From NCBI RefSeq assembly GCF_028453695.1, contig NC_135780.1, positions 8,804,001 through 8,868,000 on the forward strand: 64,000 bases of DNA, read 5' to 3'. The position numbers and the translations under genes were made by a program. Under the pieces are notes generated by a model. The model was not told the origin of the DNA. It saw only the letters and a list, made by a program, of their open reading frames with translations, and ran no database searches. This document shows, one piece after another, positions 13,986 to 27,900 of the stretch (position 1 is its first letter; each line of letters begins with the position of its first letter). This DNA comes from Augochlora pura (taxonomy: Eukaryota; Arthropoda; Insecta; Hymenoptera; Halictidae).

Positions 13986-14198
13986 GCGTCGAGCGAAATA
14001 ATATTTCGTGAGTAGCCTTCGCGCTCTCGTTAACACTCGAAGCTTGCCGCCCGAAATCGCTCTATCGCACGTGTCGCGGCTTTTTATCTTCTCCGAATTA
14101 ATTTGCTCTCGTTGTTGTTCACGCAGAACGGGGATCTATCGTGTGATCTGTAATAATCGAATGACCGTGACGACGACCAGATACCGCAATAACGTTCT

Positions 14199-14275
14199 CC
14201 CCCCCCCCCCCCCCTCTCCTTTCTTCTCTCTCTCTCTTTCTCTCTCTATCTCCCTCCCACTCCTATTACTTCTCG
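14199..14275. repeat. C16 run followed by a pyrimidine tract
   Basis: Sixteen C (14199-14214), then TCTC-rich sequence to about 14275. Confidence 0.85.
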
Positions 14276-14502
14276 CTCACGCCCCCTCTCTTGTTAAACG
14301 TGACACTCTCTATCTTGTTCTCTCTAGTTTCCCGCGACGATTTATAATTTTTACGCACGGAGTTACGATTAATTCCGGAGAGTGTCGACGCGGTCGCCGG
14401 GGATTAATGCAAATCAATTCATTCGCCGTGCCGTAAATGCATTGAAACGGAATCAGGATTGTGCTTCGGTTAAAATAAACGCACATTCGTCGACGTATAC
14501 AG

Positions 14503-14539
14503 ACACGCGCACACGCGCGCGCGCGCGCACACGGACGCG
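14503..14539. repeat. Alternating CA/CG purine-pyrimidine tract
   Basis: ACACGCGCACACGCGCGCGC-type alternation on both sides of 14520, a potential Z-DNA former. Confidence 0.75.
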
Positions 14540-15009
14540 CGTTCTTACACTGGTTCGATTGTACTTAGCCGCGTTAAAAAAAAAAAAGCAGTGTTCACCG
14601 ATGGCAGAGGAACTACGATACGATTTTATCGCGGCTTTACGCTTCGGATCCGAGCGTTGTTCGCTGACGACAGGTAAATAGCCAGCTCTCGAAGATACGC
14701 TACGTCTCATAATTATGCGTATCGCAAGAACCATCCCAACAATCTCTGACAACTCTTTGGATACGAATCATTTGCTTTGAAAAATTTCACGGCAATTTTT
14801 GGCGCTACCAAAAATTCGTGCACAAAGGATTAATAACGGATTATGTGGGGAAATTCGGTTAACGTTAATCGGCTAGATGTTATTTGACGTTGGAATTTGT
14901 TGAGGGCTCGGATGAAACGAAATTCTTCTGAAAATACGAATCTTAATCTATTTCTCGGTAGGACATCTTGACTGATAGATACTATTTAACACTGATCTTC
15001 TTCAACCAT

Positions 15010-15330
15010 TTAAATAAATAAAAATTTATTCCAATAAGATTTTATTCGAATAAGAATTTATTCGCGCAGGAATTCATACGAAAGCTAATTGATTCGGATA
15101 AAAATGATTGAATACAAGGTGTGTTGTTACGTAGTTTATCGATTTATTTGTTTCGTATTATCTTCTCGAATTATTTGGATAAAGAATTGCTGAAATAAAA
15201 AGTTATCTAAATAAGAAGTTATTCAAATAAAGAAGTATTCGAACAAAAATTTATTCAAATAAGGAAGTAATCGAATACAAATTTATTCAAATAAAGAAAT
15301 CCTCGAATGAAACATTCGATTAAAAGAAAT
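15010..15330. repeat. Dispersed AT-rich repeat, copy 1
   Basis: Contains AATTCATAC…TAAAAATGAT…AGTTTATCGATTTATTT, also found in order at 54.4-54.53 kb. The downstream half is built of degenerate TTATTCAAATAA-type units. Confidence 0.55.
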
Positions 15331-18300
15331 GATTCGAATATTCGTCTCTGATAAATAGTTGTCGAAAACGATCGAGATAATGCCCAAGTCTGGGAAGAAG
15401 TCACTCGGTGCGTGTTAAGCACCGTACACTTTCGCCCGAGTCCCGTTCGGCTGTTCTTGCTCGTGACACGTTTTTAGCGCACGTGAGCTGAGTCACAGGG
15501 GCACTACCACGCATACAATCTACGCTACATGTATGTTTGCACTAAGCGGGACGACGATTTCGGCAACGATCGCGCGGACTCGCCCGATTTCGGCGCGCGA
15601 ATTCAACCGATTGCGTATCCGCCTTTAGCCGGACCGGTAACGATAACGAAACCGGCTGCATCGAGTTCGTCGGAAGTGTACACGCGCGCGACGATTGGCG
15701 GCTGTTTGAACAGAAAAAGTCCCGGCATACACGTGCGCGATACGCGCGGCCGCGCGTTCTCCCGCCCGCGAATCGCGCGTCGCGAGCAAAGTGTGTACGG
15801 TCGGCTCGATTAAGGCGACCTTTAATGTCGAGGGTCACCAATCGGGAGCGTTGCCGCTGCCTCCGATCGGCATCGCTTTAGATTTGTTTACCCGGCCGAC
15901 GCTAACAGTTCTGTGTGTCCCATGAGCGACCGGCCTATCGGCGCGGCCTCCCTCCGCTGATATACTTTTTTAATTTTTCAACAATAATCAGAATTCGGCG
16001 AGATTCTGATGCAACGACGACCGCTTGTTGCATCGGACACTAATGCTCGCCCTTCGCGACGGTGAATACATTTCGTTCGGTAGCTTTTGATCGCGTGGGA
16101 TTCGATTTTGGGACTGGTGTAGGTGCGTGCTACAAGTTCAACGCGTGAGAGAATCGCTGCCATGAATGGGACGGTTTTATTTAGGACAAGCTAACGAACA
16201 AAAACGCGTCCTCTCTAATTCTAGTTTGGAACATTCCAAAGAAAATTCCAAATTCTTTTCTTATAAGATTGCAGAGAAGCGCCGACGAGATTCTTCTAGG
16301 TTCACTTACCATGCATTGAATTGCTTTAAAACGTGCACATCTTCGAGTTAATACCACATGGTAGTACTCTATGACAAAAGACGATTCATATAAAAATATC
16401 TTGAGAAATGAATGCCATAATAAGCAGTTAATATCGTATGTTTCATTGGTCCATTTACCGGAAAACCAATAACATTCTGTACACTTGCATACAATTTAGT
16501 ACATACACATAACGAGCCGTTTGTTTAATAAAGAGAAATTACCGGCGAATTAGTATCAATTTGAGAGTGCACGTCCGCAAATACGAAATTTGGTCGAGAG
16601 CCGGCTGATAGTGGATCATTATTCATAGAAGCCACTATGATTGCCCCGGGGGGTCGGTGACCATGTCTACAAACATGTAGCAATTACTGGGGTGTCGCTG
16701 AAAGGGTTCCACGATGCCCGATCGATCCGGCCTGTATTACAGTTATCATGGCCGTCGTTAACGTGTCAAATTAAGTGGAAATATAGCGCGGAAAGTAGCA
16801 AATATCGTCGCCCAACAATTTTTTTCTATTTTTACCCTCGACCAGCATCGTTTCTCTTCGTTGCAATCGATAGTTACACACCTAAAAATCTTCGTACTCT
16901 AGCGTCAAGAAGTTTCGACGACTCAGCTTCGAGTGACGATGCATACGATCAAACGAATCGATACATAAGACAGACAAGACTAGGTGAAAAATAAACGATT
17001 AAACGGTTGATTAAAATTAAATTAATTTAATTTAATATTTTTTTATTCGATCTTTCTCTGATTATTCGAAATTCAATGTTGAAAGAGACTCGCACGAAAC
17101 GGCTGCAGCGATTTTTTTATTCATTTCACGGAACATCTAATTCATCCGCATTATCCACGAATGAACTGCTTTAACGTAGCCGACGATGGTTAACATGAAA
17201 CATGACAAACCACCGGAGTATAATGAACAATCAGACAGATCCGCTCGTTAAGGATTGTTACGCAGAAATTCCCAGAATACTACGAACGAGGCGGCCACGT
17301 TTCTATTTCGCTTCGGTTTCATCGAATCGCGTTTAGCATCACCCGATGCATTCTTTCAACGCGGGTAATTACGAATTTCTGTGACTCGGCATATAAACAA
17401 TATCCGTGCAGAACGCGAGAACATTTCAGCGGCATATTGTCTCAGAAACGAATGCAACCGGCAGAAACAATTTATAATCGAATCGAATTACGTTCGCTCT
17501 GATCGATCGCTCGCGCTTTCCTGGCGTTGTCGACGGCTATAAAGGAGTACAACAATCACAGGAAAAAAGCGGCATTTGCATTCCCGGAGGGAATTACGAG
17601 CCATAAACACATCGGCGGCGTGTCGCGTTGCTAAGCGCCGGCATCGAATTAAATTTCGACATCGAATTTAATCAATCGGGAAGCAATCTGGGCCGCGGTA
17701 AACGGGAGTACCTGGACCGCGTAAATATCCATCACAATACGAAACAACGCGGTTGTTAATTTATGTAAGAGCGTTACGTTCGCAGCTAGCACGGCCGACC
17801 GAGGCTAGGTAGCGCGGGTGTTGGCCTTCGACGGTAATTAATCGAGCTCCCGGTCTTTAAATTCGCGGCACGATCTTGTTATCGGCGCCGCGAGCGCGAA
17901 AAATAAAGCCGGAAAGAGATCGCGGTTAACAGTGCAACGTGTTGATCCCAACGACATTCTCGCCGTTCGACGCGATCCCGTCGAATATTCGATCGGATTC
18001 TCCATCGATCCTTCCACTACCGATCGACACACCTGCCTCGACGTTTCCTCGATCGTTCCGTTTCGTTATCGCGGTTGTGTAACCCAGTTCTTGCACTCTC
18101 CGGGCGCTCTCTAATACTGCTTGTCATTAATCTGCAAAACAGAATCGCTTTTGCAATTAAGTAAATAGATAACGCCGATCGAGCGGTAGTCCTGACCTCG
18201 CATAATTTCCGCGGTTCAACGTCGCAAGACTGGCCGCGTGATGCACTCGCCTCTATCGTCGCGATCTCTCGAGCTTTCTAGACCGGTTGACGTCAGCTGG

Positions 18301-21229
18301 TAACGAGGGCTCGAGTCATTAATGCTCTAATGACGGAGATTGTCCGCGAGATGTTTCCCTTTTGTTGTTACACGTTGTTCGAGATAAACGATCGAAAATG
18401 GAATTCCGAATGGCCGAGTGCTCGCAAACGGCCTATCAATTCGGCGGAGCGATAATCATCTGTGCTCGACGACGATGACGACGACGACGGCGGCGACGGC
18501 GAAATGTAGGATCACTGGTACGAATCACTTTCGGCCCATTTAACGAAGCCTCGGATCGGTTTACCGGCGCGCGTGCATCGTGGGTGCCAGTTGCCCCGTT
18601 GCGAGGCGTCGATGCGTACCGCGGAAAGGTCACAGGGCCGTTCAAATGTTGGCAAAAAGAAGAACGATGAGCATCGCTCGCGGAAGCAACGCCAACGCTT
18701 TTCATCGTCACGTCGGGGATCTGGTGGTATCGCTGGATGCAGCTTTTCCGGATATTCGAGGCGGCACGGCCCGGTATTTCTCTCGTTTACGTAGCCTGGG
18801 AGTGGGCAATTGTTATTTCTGAATGAACGGTGCAACAACGAGAGCCAACCCGCCTGATTAACCCCTCGCGTTACGATTTATTATCAAAGAAACCTGCGTG
18901 CGCGGACAATTCAATTTAGCGCTACTCTACGCGAGGAGGCACCGCAAAATTGAACCAAAATACTTCCGTTTTTATTCGTCCAGTGCAAGATTACTCGTCG
19001 CAAAAAGGAAATAAAAACGCTATATGCCCTGCTAATTTATCTGTTATCTTATTTTATATTTTATTTAGAGCGTTACTTAACGTCTTATCTACCGAAGGCT
19101 TATTAATAGTATTCGCAATTATTATGCAACGCAAGGGGCAATCTAAACGATTTGGCGCCATTGAACAAATTTATCAAACAGTTTCTGCATTCTCTCGATA
19201 GAAAGTGTTCATTTTTGTTAACATGCTGCGAATTTTATGAAGAAGATACAATCGCGTTGAACACCTGTTTCTCACAATTGTTCGAACACCATTTTTGTAT
19301 TAACTTGAGGAATTGTGCTTTTCTTTATTCCGAGTCGATTTGAACAGTTACTATTTTTATTCACTCTTAGAGAGACCTGTGATTTGTTACTCAACTATTG
19401 GCCATTCTGAGGTTTTTATCAACGATAAAGAAACCTTTTAGACTTCGTTTTTTTTCGGATAAATTAATCGCAAGGGGTTTGATTTTTGCAGTAGAATTAT
19501 TTCACTCCTTGAACAGCGCTTAATTACATAAGAAGCTCCCGCCGACAGTAATTAATTGACGAAATCGAATTATTGAAATGTATTAGTCTATGTCAATCAC
19601 ACGATAACACGTTGACCACCACGTGACTCGCACAGTAAGAGCGACTTCGTCAGATGATTGTTCTCTATTGAGCATTGTTATCGAACACTGTTTATCTTCG
19701 AATATTATTGGTATATCTCGTTTATCTATGGTCTATTAATTTATCTAAACTTTAGTTGTTATATCTGTACAATTAACGGCGAATCGAATTAACTCTGATT
19801 AGCGTCTCACGGCGAAATATGCAATAGAGTGACTTAAGCTTATTATACCATGATACCCGAGCAATATGTTTTTCATCGAACGCTGTTAATTGGAAGTAAA
19901 AGAAAATTGAACGGTCACTTTTTTTAAATATTGCGATTTATCGAGGCGTATCATTATACTGCAAAATTGCGATCATTAAGATGAACGATTATCTTCGGAT
20001 CAAATCTTTTTGCGATTTACACGTGCCGTACTATTTCCCTACAGTTGCAGTGATCGAATCGCTTTCAATCGTTTCCTCGTACCAAGTATACATAGCAATT
20101 CACATTTTCACACGTTCGTTGTTAAGCTTCCCATCAAAGCGTAGTAACTGTGAATTTTTTTTGGCAAAATAGCGATAGTCTGCGGCAATCGCAACAGAAC
20201 AGAAAGGTTTCCTTATCAAAGGTTCAAATATCAGGTTCTTTCTTTCTTGATTACGCGGGCATTTTCAAATTTCTGCTATTTCAAAATTGCAAAGTAAGTT
20301 ACGAATTTGCAATGGTTTTCCAGTATATCCTCTTAGAAAATCTAAGAAAAATATTATCTCACGAAAGTACGCGCATTCTGAAATACATAAAATAGCGCGC
20401 ATTGTAAATTGACCTAACACGCGCGGTGTAAAGTTAATTACATTCTTTACAAGCATTATAAAATTATGGTCGTCACACGTCGCGTATGACGTTTGACAGT
20501 GAACACATTAATCTGCTGCTCGAGTATCGATAACAGATGTATAAAATATTATATAAATTTCAAGAGTGAGGGAACAGCATCGCACGTTTAGAAGATTCCA
20601 TTCGAAATGTCGCGTCAACGCGACATATGTTTCATCGTTTTTTTAAAAATATTTTAATATTCGCATAGTCCTGGAATAATAAATCTCGTTCCCCTGATCC
20701 ACGATTTTAATCGTCAAGCAGTCCAGAATTTGTTTCTCTCGATCTGAAACATGATATAAAACGAAGTTCTCTTTACGACGGAACTCGGTTTATTTCGATC
20801 GCACTGAACATGGTTTAAATATTTAGTATTACGATACAACTAGATCGTAGTTGATTGCAATAGATTGTAGCTGCCGATTATCAAGAACTATAAAACCGAG
20901 CCGCGAGGTTCGAATGATCGCATCTCCTCTTCCCGAATTGTCTATATTGTTATTGTCTATGTTAGCCAGTTTAGAGATAATTGATGAGAAAAATATTAGA
21001 AAAAGACGAGAAAGTAAATAGGTCATCGAGGGATGCAGCACGACGCGAGGATCGGTCCCGGTCTCTCCGGAAACCACGATCCACGGTCTCGGGATCCCAA
21101 GTGGTGCGTCGCGCCGCGTCGCCGAGAACAGTAGCAGCAGATAGGACAGATAGCCGGTCGGTAATTAGCGGCAGCTGATTGGTCACCTTCTTCCTCGGCA
21201 TAACCGAGCCGGTCGGGGATGAAGGAGCG

Positions 21230-21235
21230 TATAAA
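21230..21235 (+). promoter_or_regulatory. Candidate TATA box for NFAT5
   Basis: TATAAA in a CpG-rich stretch about 580 bp upstream of the first coding ATG, the only clear TATAAA in that GC-rich interval. No convincing arthropod initiator (TCAGT) sits 25-35 bp downstream, so this is a weak promoter proposal. Confidence 0.25.
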
Positions 21236-21259
21236 CGTGTCGCGTGGCACCGTGGTGGG

Positions 21260-21813
21260 GGCTTATTTACTCGGTGTTCAGAGCAATGCCGGGTTGGCCG
21301 ATCGACGACGGATCGAGGAACGGCAGTCTGCGGCTGACACTCGCTGAGATCGCGTGACGTGGATTCCCGACGGCATGTCCCCACGATCCAGCATCGTCGC
21401 CAAGCTAAACTAGTCGGTGCTATTCGACTGCTAGTGCGCTGATCAGTGTTGTCCCGCGAAGACTTGTCCCTAGATCTTCTTCGAGTACCAGTGAATCCAG
21501 AGTATCAGTTCCCTTCTTTCGGCTCGGTTCCCACTGCAAAGAGGACCCTCGTGTGTTGTTCGCGGCGGTGGGGGAATATGTGACAACGTTCGTGAACACG
21601 TGGACCATCGGGAGTCATCGGGGACCATCGGGTACCATCGGGGAATCATCGAGAACTCAAATCAATATGGGATAAAGGGACCAAGTGAAAGCCCGCGCTG
21701 ATCGATCGACTCTGATAGATCGCTTCTGTCGAGGAGAGAAAGAGAGAGAGAGAGGGGAAGAGAGAGGCGCACGCCGGGAGATCGCGGCGGGCCCATTGGT
21801 CCTTAGAGACCTA
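21260..21813 (+). promoter_or_regulatory. Probable NFAT5 5' leader with minimal upstream ORFs
   Basis: GC-rich, CpG-rich sequence just ahead of the first coding exon. It holds several upstream ATGs, including a start-stop ATG-TGA (21578-21583) and a two-codon ATG-GGA-TAA (21667-21675) in the main frame. There are four 10-bp units ending CATCG (21601-21640) and a purine (GA)n run (21736-21770). Leader boundaries are inferred; an intron within it is possible. Confidence 0.4.
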
Positions 21814-21955
21814 ATGGCACCCGACCTTGAGAAGAAGCGGCAGGAACTCAGGAGGACCAGCAGCGGTACCTTGGACTACCCCGGCCATGAACACTTTCAC
21901 ATGCTGCTGCAGCTCCGCTGCAACGGACACGCGCTGACCGAGCCCTATCGACACG
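21814..21955 (+). CDS. NFAT5: NFAT5 coding exon 1 (initiator exon)
   Basis: Starts MAPDLEKKRQELRR and ends in a phase-1 donor (CACG|GTAATC). The frame has an in-frame TAA at 21673-21675 and no other ATG between it and 21814, so 21814 is the first usable start. The -3 base is C and +4 is G, a mediocre context. The donor leaves one G, which with the GT of the exon at 37569 makes a Gly codon, so the join is phase-perfect. Nothing in these 47 codons is a domain I recognise. An alternative first exon elsewhere in the 15.6-kb intron or upstream cannot be excluded. Confidence 0.62.
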
Positions 21956-24900
21956 GTAATCATGATCCACCGATTTCGATGTTACCGCTTCCGTTGATCC
22001 TCACCGAAGATTAGCTACAGATTCCAAAATTAGTCGATTCCGACACGCAATGCTCGATAAACCACGAGACAGGGTTTTGTGTTTTTTTCGTTCCGATAAG
22101 ATAATATTGTAAACACATTTTTGTTCGATTCAATAATCTCCGCGAATTGCTGCCGATTGCGATTCTGTTTTGTTTTTATATCGTACAGAGCTGGCACTCT
22201 TTTCTTCAATTATTATGTAATAAACAAGACAGTGTCCTCTGTCTATGGTAGACGAAGTGTCTTAACCCCTTGCACTTGAAGCCAATTTTAAGCTCAAGTT
22301 CCAAAATCGTTTTCTTAACCTGCAGTGGCTCGATTTTATTTACTTATCGATTTAATCACGGGAGAAATTCATGCTCCATGAAAATACGAAAGAAAATATT
22401 ATCGCTTGCAAAGATTAGTAAAAATGATCATTGTATATCATACTTCAACGATTGTTTAAGGCTTTTTGATGTTTGTTCAATTGTACCTGTGTTTGCATGC
22501 ACGGAGATCGCGCGATTAATCATTCTATATGTTCAATTTCGAGATCCATATGTTGTGCGACGGTTTGCAGAATAAAACAGAGAATTCCTTGGATATTCCG
22601 TTGGCGTGTAGAAGGATAAGAATGTTGAATAATTGGACATGATATACGATCTCCGATTACTTTACTTGCGAACGTAATTTCTTTTTACTTCATAGACACA
22701 TTTCATGCAACGTAGGATACAACCTAATGCATTTTATGCGTATGAAATTGAGTGTTTTAATTACGTGCCAAATGCGAAGAAAGTCGTTAACTTACCGGTT
22801 ACTAGATGCTTTCAAGTTATATTAATAAACACACACAGAGTACAAGATCAGTATGTTAGTAAATTAGTAAAATGACTCAGGGCGTTTCCAAAGAAATCAT
22901 GTCTTCTGCCGAGTTCATTTACCATTTTAGTCACTCTTGTAGTTACAGTGGTAATGCAAAAATGATTGTGGACACGTTGCAACAATTTTTATTTATTTAT
23001 CGTTATTTTTGAGAGCAATGGGTTAATTGTACGAACTTTGTCGACGAATATCAATCCAAGAAGTAAACGTTTAGAATAAAAAAGTATGTCCACCATGACG
23101 AGATTTTTACTAGTCCTTTACTCCACGCGTTCTAGGTCCGGGTTGAACTATGCGCCAATTTGTTTTCGTGAATAATCGGTCAATAAGGTAGCCGATATCG
23201 ACGGTAACGCGCCGTCACGGTTTTCTCGGCGGTGCACAATAATTTCTCTTCTTTCGCGCTCGGAAGTTTATGTCACTCGCGACGCCGGCGCGCTGATCGA
23301 TCAACCCCCCCGTCCCTACGGAAGATCTCGGACGCGGTCGATTCATTTTCACGTTATTTTCCTCATCCGTCGGTTCGATATTATTGTTAGAAATATCCTC
23401 GCGTGTCGCGCCGCCTAACGCCCGGGAAAATTGATCCACTCGTTTCGCGATAACCTTCGAAGACACGTCGCAATGCCCTCCGCTCCCTTTTTCATTCCTC
23501 CCTCGCCATCCCGTCGCAATAAATCAGAGTCCGCCCTTCTGAATGCTTGCATTTTTCTCTATTCTTCTGTTTGCGCCTCGTTACGAGTCGAAGAGAAAAT
23601 TTAGCTGTTGCCCCGACGCGATAGGGTTGTGGAACCGGTTACCGTGGGGCGGCCAATTATTTACGATGTATTACAATTATCTTCGTACTCGTCGAACGAG
23701 ATGTGTTACATAGTTTATTCGATAATAAGAGAGTAAGAAGATTTAACGTGCCTCGAGCATTTTCACTTCGATCGTGCTGTGCCTGAAAAAAATTATATTC
23801 GGACAGATCATGGCAGCCTAGATCATGAACAATGACTTTATCTCTCGTTGAATATTCAGGCCTGCCTCGTTACTGAGAAAATTGAAGGAAAACTTAAAAT
23901 TTAGCAGAGATACCGAGGTAATGACAGCCGGAACGCATTTCACGATAGCCGACTGTACGTGCGTTTTGCATATACTTTCGAGCATGATAATAAAGCGAAC
24001 TTTTTACGACCGGGAAAAGGAGGTTGCCCATTTTTCATCGGCTTCTGGCCTGGTTCTGCTCGAATTTTATAGAGAAAGTTCTTTCTAGACGCGTGCTCGA
24101 AGTTTATGGAACTACGCGAATGCGTCGCCATGTTGGATTGCGCAACACCGAGCTTATGCTGGTTTCGAAGACGTTTTGGCGGGAGGATGTTGGGCAAGAG
24201 TCTTTCTTGTTTCCACTTTTTTGTCGCGTCGAAGATTCTCGAAACCTTCGCCGGAAATGAAATAGAACCCCGTACCTTTTTATTCGAGATTTATCCTATC
24301 TACGTTGAAACTGACTTATAATTAGATTGCGAAGTTTATTTATTTGTGAGAAAAATTATTAGGTATTATTTTCGACTGATTAAAATGATTAAGAAAGAAA
24401 AGAAAAGAAATGTCTGGCAGGCAATTTTTATTTTACAGAAAAATCCTCAGTCTACTTATTCTATGCTCTCGAATATGCTACAAACATGTTTAGCGGCCAG
24501 TTTTTAAAAGGAACTGTTTCGGCTTTTAAAATTCAATGTCGTCGCTATGATTACACCGCCAATGACGTCGACATCGACGTTTTTTTGCAACCGTACATAT
24601 TCTCCGGGAACAGTAAGAATCGAATCGCAGAGTTCCTTCTCCGTTCCCAGACTATTAGCACATCCCTGATAAATCGAAACGCGTTCTTTCGTCTGCGAAA
24701 TCTTTTTTTTCTCTCGTTGTGACCGGTACTCCTTTCTTTTTCTCGCGATTTTTCACGCGTTCGTTAATTAACATACGTTCCTACCGGTTTCTCGCTTGCT
24801 ATCCCGATCGCAGGTCCTTCGATCCTTTCCGTCGCCTCGGGTCGACTCGACGGTCGAATTGTGGCAAATTATCGTTCATCGGCGCCGCCGCTACATCATT

Positions 24901-27900
24901 TACGATCCGGGGGGCTCCGAGGATGCTCCTGAAATTGTTGTCCAGGTCGGAAACCGTTTCATCGACCCTTCTATCAAGACCGACACCATTCATTAACTAT
25001 TTTATACCGTGCCGTAATGTTTTATGAACTCCGGGCAGGCCGAGTAAGTGGATTACTATATTTTCGTAAGACAACTTGGCCGACCAACTTCGTAAGTGTC
25101 TCTAAAGTAAAACGATGGCTTGTATTATCGCAACTGGATATTTACCGAGCTGGAAACGAACGCGAGGAGAGTATGGGAAACGATGAGAGCATAGAACACT
25201 GTCCGCCAGTCCTCGAATGAGCTCGAACGGGCAGAATTAGCCGACTGATCGATATCAAGAATTCAATTATGCGACCGTGAAACCGTTCCAAGAAGTAGTT
25301 GGAAATTAGTAATTTTTGTTCACGTGTTTAAGCGTAATAATGCAGACCACGGAAACCGCGGCGACCGATGCCTTTCAACAGCCGATATGGAAAATGCGAT
25401 CGCCCGAGTTTCTGCGTTTCCGTGGTCTTCGTCGATGTTTAAACGCTTCCGGGAATTTAGGTGAGCTACTGTTTTACCGGGGATACCGAGCATGATGTAT
25501 CGTCGCAGATGGACTTCTCACGCATTGCTTGCATTCTTCGCGAGGCTGCTTAGAATCGCGCCAGTCTCTGAAAGACGCGACCACGCAGCGATTACCTAGT
25601 TTTCTAGCAGACTCGGAACCTTGTGGGATATATGATACATTTATTTTAAAAGTGATCTGCTTGGTTATTTTGGTAATAATCTGCTCGGTTAAAACACTCC
25701 GTTAGCAAAAGAATAAGAAGTCGAGCAATATTTGCTTTGCCAGAAATTTATTGGCTTTCAAAGGTTTAAATGATTAACTTTCGCTCGGTTCACAATCCGT
25801 TCACAAGCGTGTTTATTACGAGTGTCGTGTCTCTCTTCAAAAAGCAAACATCTCAGTGAATTTTTATTGCAATTTATAAATCACTTCAGCTACCCGGATG
25901 ACCCAAATCTCCGCATGGCAAGAGGCATCGATGTCTTCGCCTTGGTATGAACATAGATTCTCCACTGCCAATATCTTATCATTTTTCAATATCTTCCATT
26001 CGTTCAAATATTTTACAGGGTCGGTAACATCGTGTTACATTATTCTGTGCGAAAGAAACGAAGGCCGCGTTCAGTTACAACATCCTCCCTTGGATATTCA
26101 CAGTGTCTCCTTTGTCTACTTGACTTCAATCCTTACAAAAGTCTCAGGAGAAGACAAGATCATCTCGGCTTCTTATTAATCTTCATATAGGAAACCGAGA
26201 TGACAACCAGTTTCGTCATCACTTTGTATCGAACGTGATCAATCTTTATCTAATATTAATCTAAACTCTGCTCTACGCTTTCGTTCTCTGATCATTCTCC
26301 GAATATTCCAAAGCCCTAAGATCGCCATCGCGACATATTAATCGCGGAGGGAACCAAAATGGCATCTGCTTCCTGCTCCCTCTTTCCAAATCGAATTCAA
26401 ACGTTCTCCCTTGCCGAGTATCAAAGGTGATTCTACAGGCATCGACGCTAACTCAATTTTCTTCGTTTGTATTCCCCGTTTTCGTTGTCTAATCCACGTC
26501 GATCCTCAGAAAAGTCTCCAAGATACGAGATTATTGTCGTTTCGTCCGATTCGGTATGAATGGGACTAAGATGGCGTCCAGTTTCAGCGCGTCCCCTCTT
26601 TCGAAGAGTGTCGCCGCTCGTTCAGCAAACTCTCTCTTCCTACTCTAATCGGATTCCGGTCTCGTCGCCAGTTGAATCAACTGTACTGTTAGCCGAGCGT
26701 ACTAGCGAGCCGTATATATTACTCAACTATGTGTACATGTGCATTATTAATGAGCGCCGGTTCACGCGTCGGGTTCGCGCGAGCCCGTCGAAGCACATGT
26801 TCGGAACACGTGCGCCCGCGGACTACCGTGCCGAGAGATTCTATCGCGAGGGACGATCGCGTTATGAAACACCGAAAGACAGAAAGATTCTTTAGATACC
26901 GGCGAACATTTCTCCTTTCGCAAACAGTCGGATCTGCCACGGCGAAGATCGAGGCTCGCCACCCGCGATCTACACGTTCGCCAGAAATCTGTGGGTACCG
27001 CGTTCGACTGAGAAACTGTGTCAAATGGTCCATCGTATACTCGATTCGTTCGCTGTTACTGATTACGTCTAACAAATTTTTAATTTCTTATCTTTAATTT
27101 AATATCTGCTTCGATATCTGCAGCTGTTTTCAATCTAAAGGATACTCGAGTATTTTTATAGCACAATCGTTAGGCAGAGAAAGTTAGAGGAGAAGTTTAC
27201 TTCGTGATGAATTTACGTCGTCCTTGAAAATTAGACTACTCATTTTTAACCAGTTAGCTCTTGCGTCTCTTTGAAAAGCGAATCAGTGTAATTATATGGT
27301 ATACGTTTGATTTTATAAGAAATAATAATAGTATAATATAATTCAATGAAGAATATCAAAGCATATGCTCTCCTTAATCATAAATATGTATATTAGCCTT
27401 TCGTTCTATGATTTCATTTTGTGAAATAATTCCGTGTTCGTTCCAAATTTGCTGCTTACAGTATGATTTTCTATTTCAAGTAGTAACTCACTTCCATATT
27501 GATGCGTTCGCTGTCTTGTCGTTTCTCTCACAAATGCGGGAAATCTGCAGTCCAGTTGCAGCCTCGTCGACTCCGTTTTAAATCCTGCTAGCAGAAGGTT
27601 AGCGCATATGCAAGACAAACAATGTCCTCTCCAAGTTCGTTCTCTGGTTGCTCGAGGATTTCATAATTCCGGTATGATTTTAATAAAAATTTCACGTCTC
27701 GCCGCTCCGGAATGCCAAGACGGCCGACTGGTTTTATCAGAGTCGGTTTCGTGACGAGACGAGGCTTCTCGACAACGAACGAATCGGAATCGCCGATAAC
27801 GAGACATAGCCGGTTTGTTTCTACCGCGGTTACGTAAACAACAATCGACGGCCCGTCGACGAGCATTCTACGCGCGCGGAGCGTTATAGATCTGATTAAA

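Larger units (their letters stand above)
13277..21200. other. No gene seen upstream of NFAT5
   Basis: Besides the low-complexity tracts and repeat copies listed, no exon of a recognisable protein and no RNA gene were found. GC-rich islands at 15.4-15.9 and 17.2-18.9 kb carry short overlapping open frames on both strands without domains. An (ACG)n-like tract lies at 18465-18503. Confidence 0.5.
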
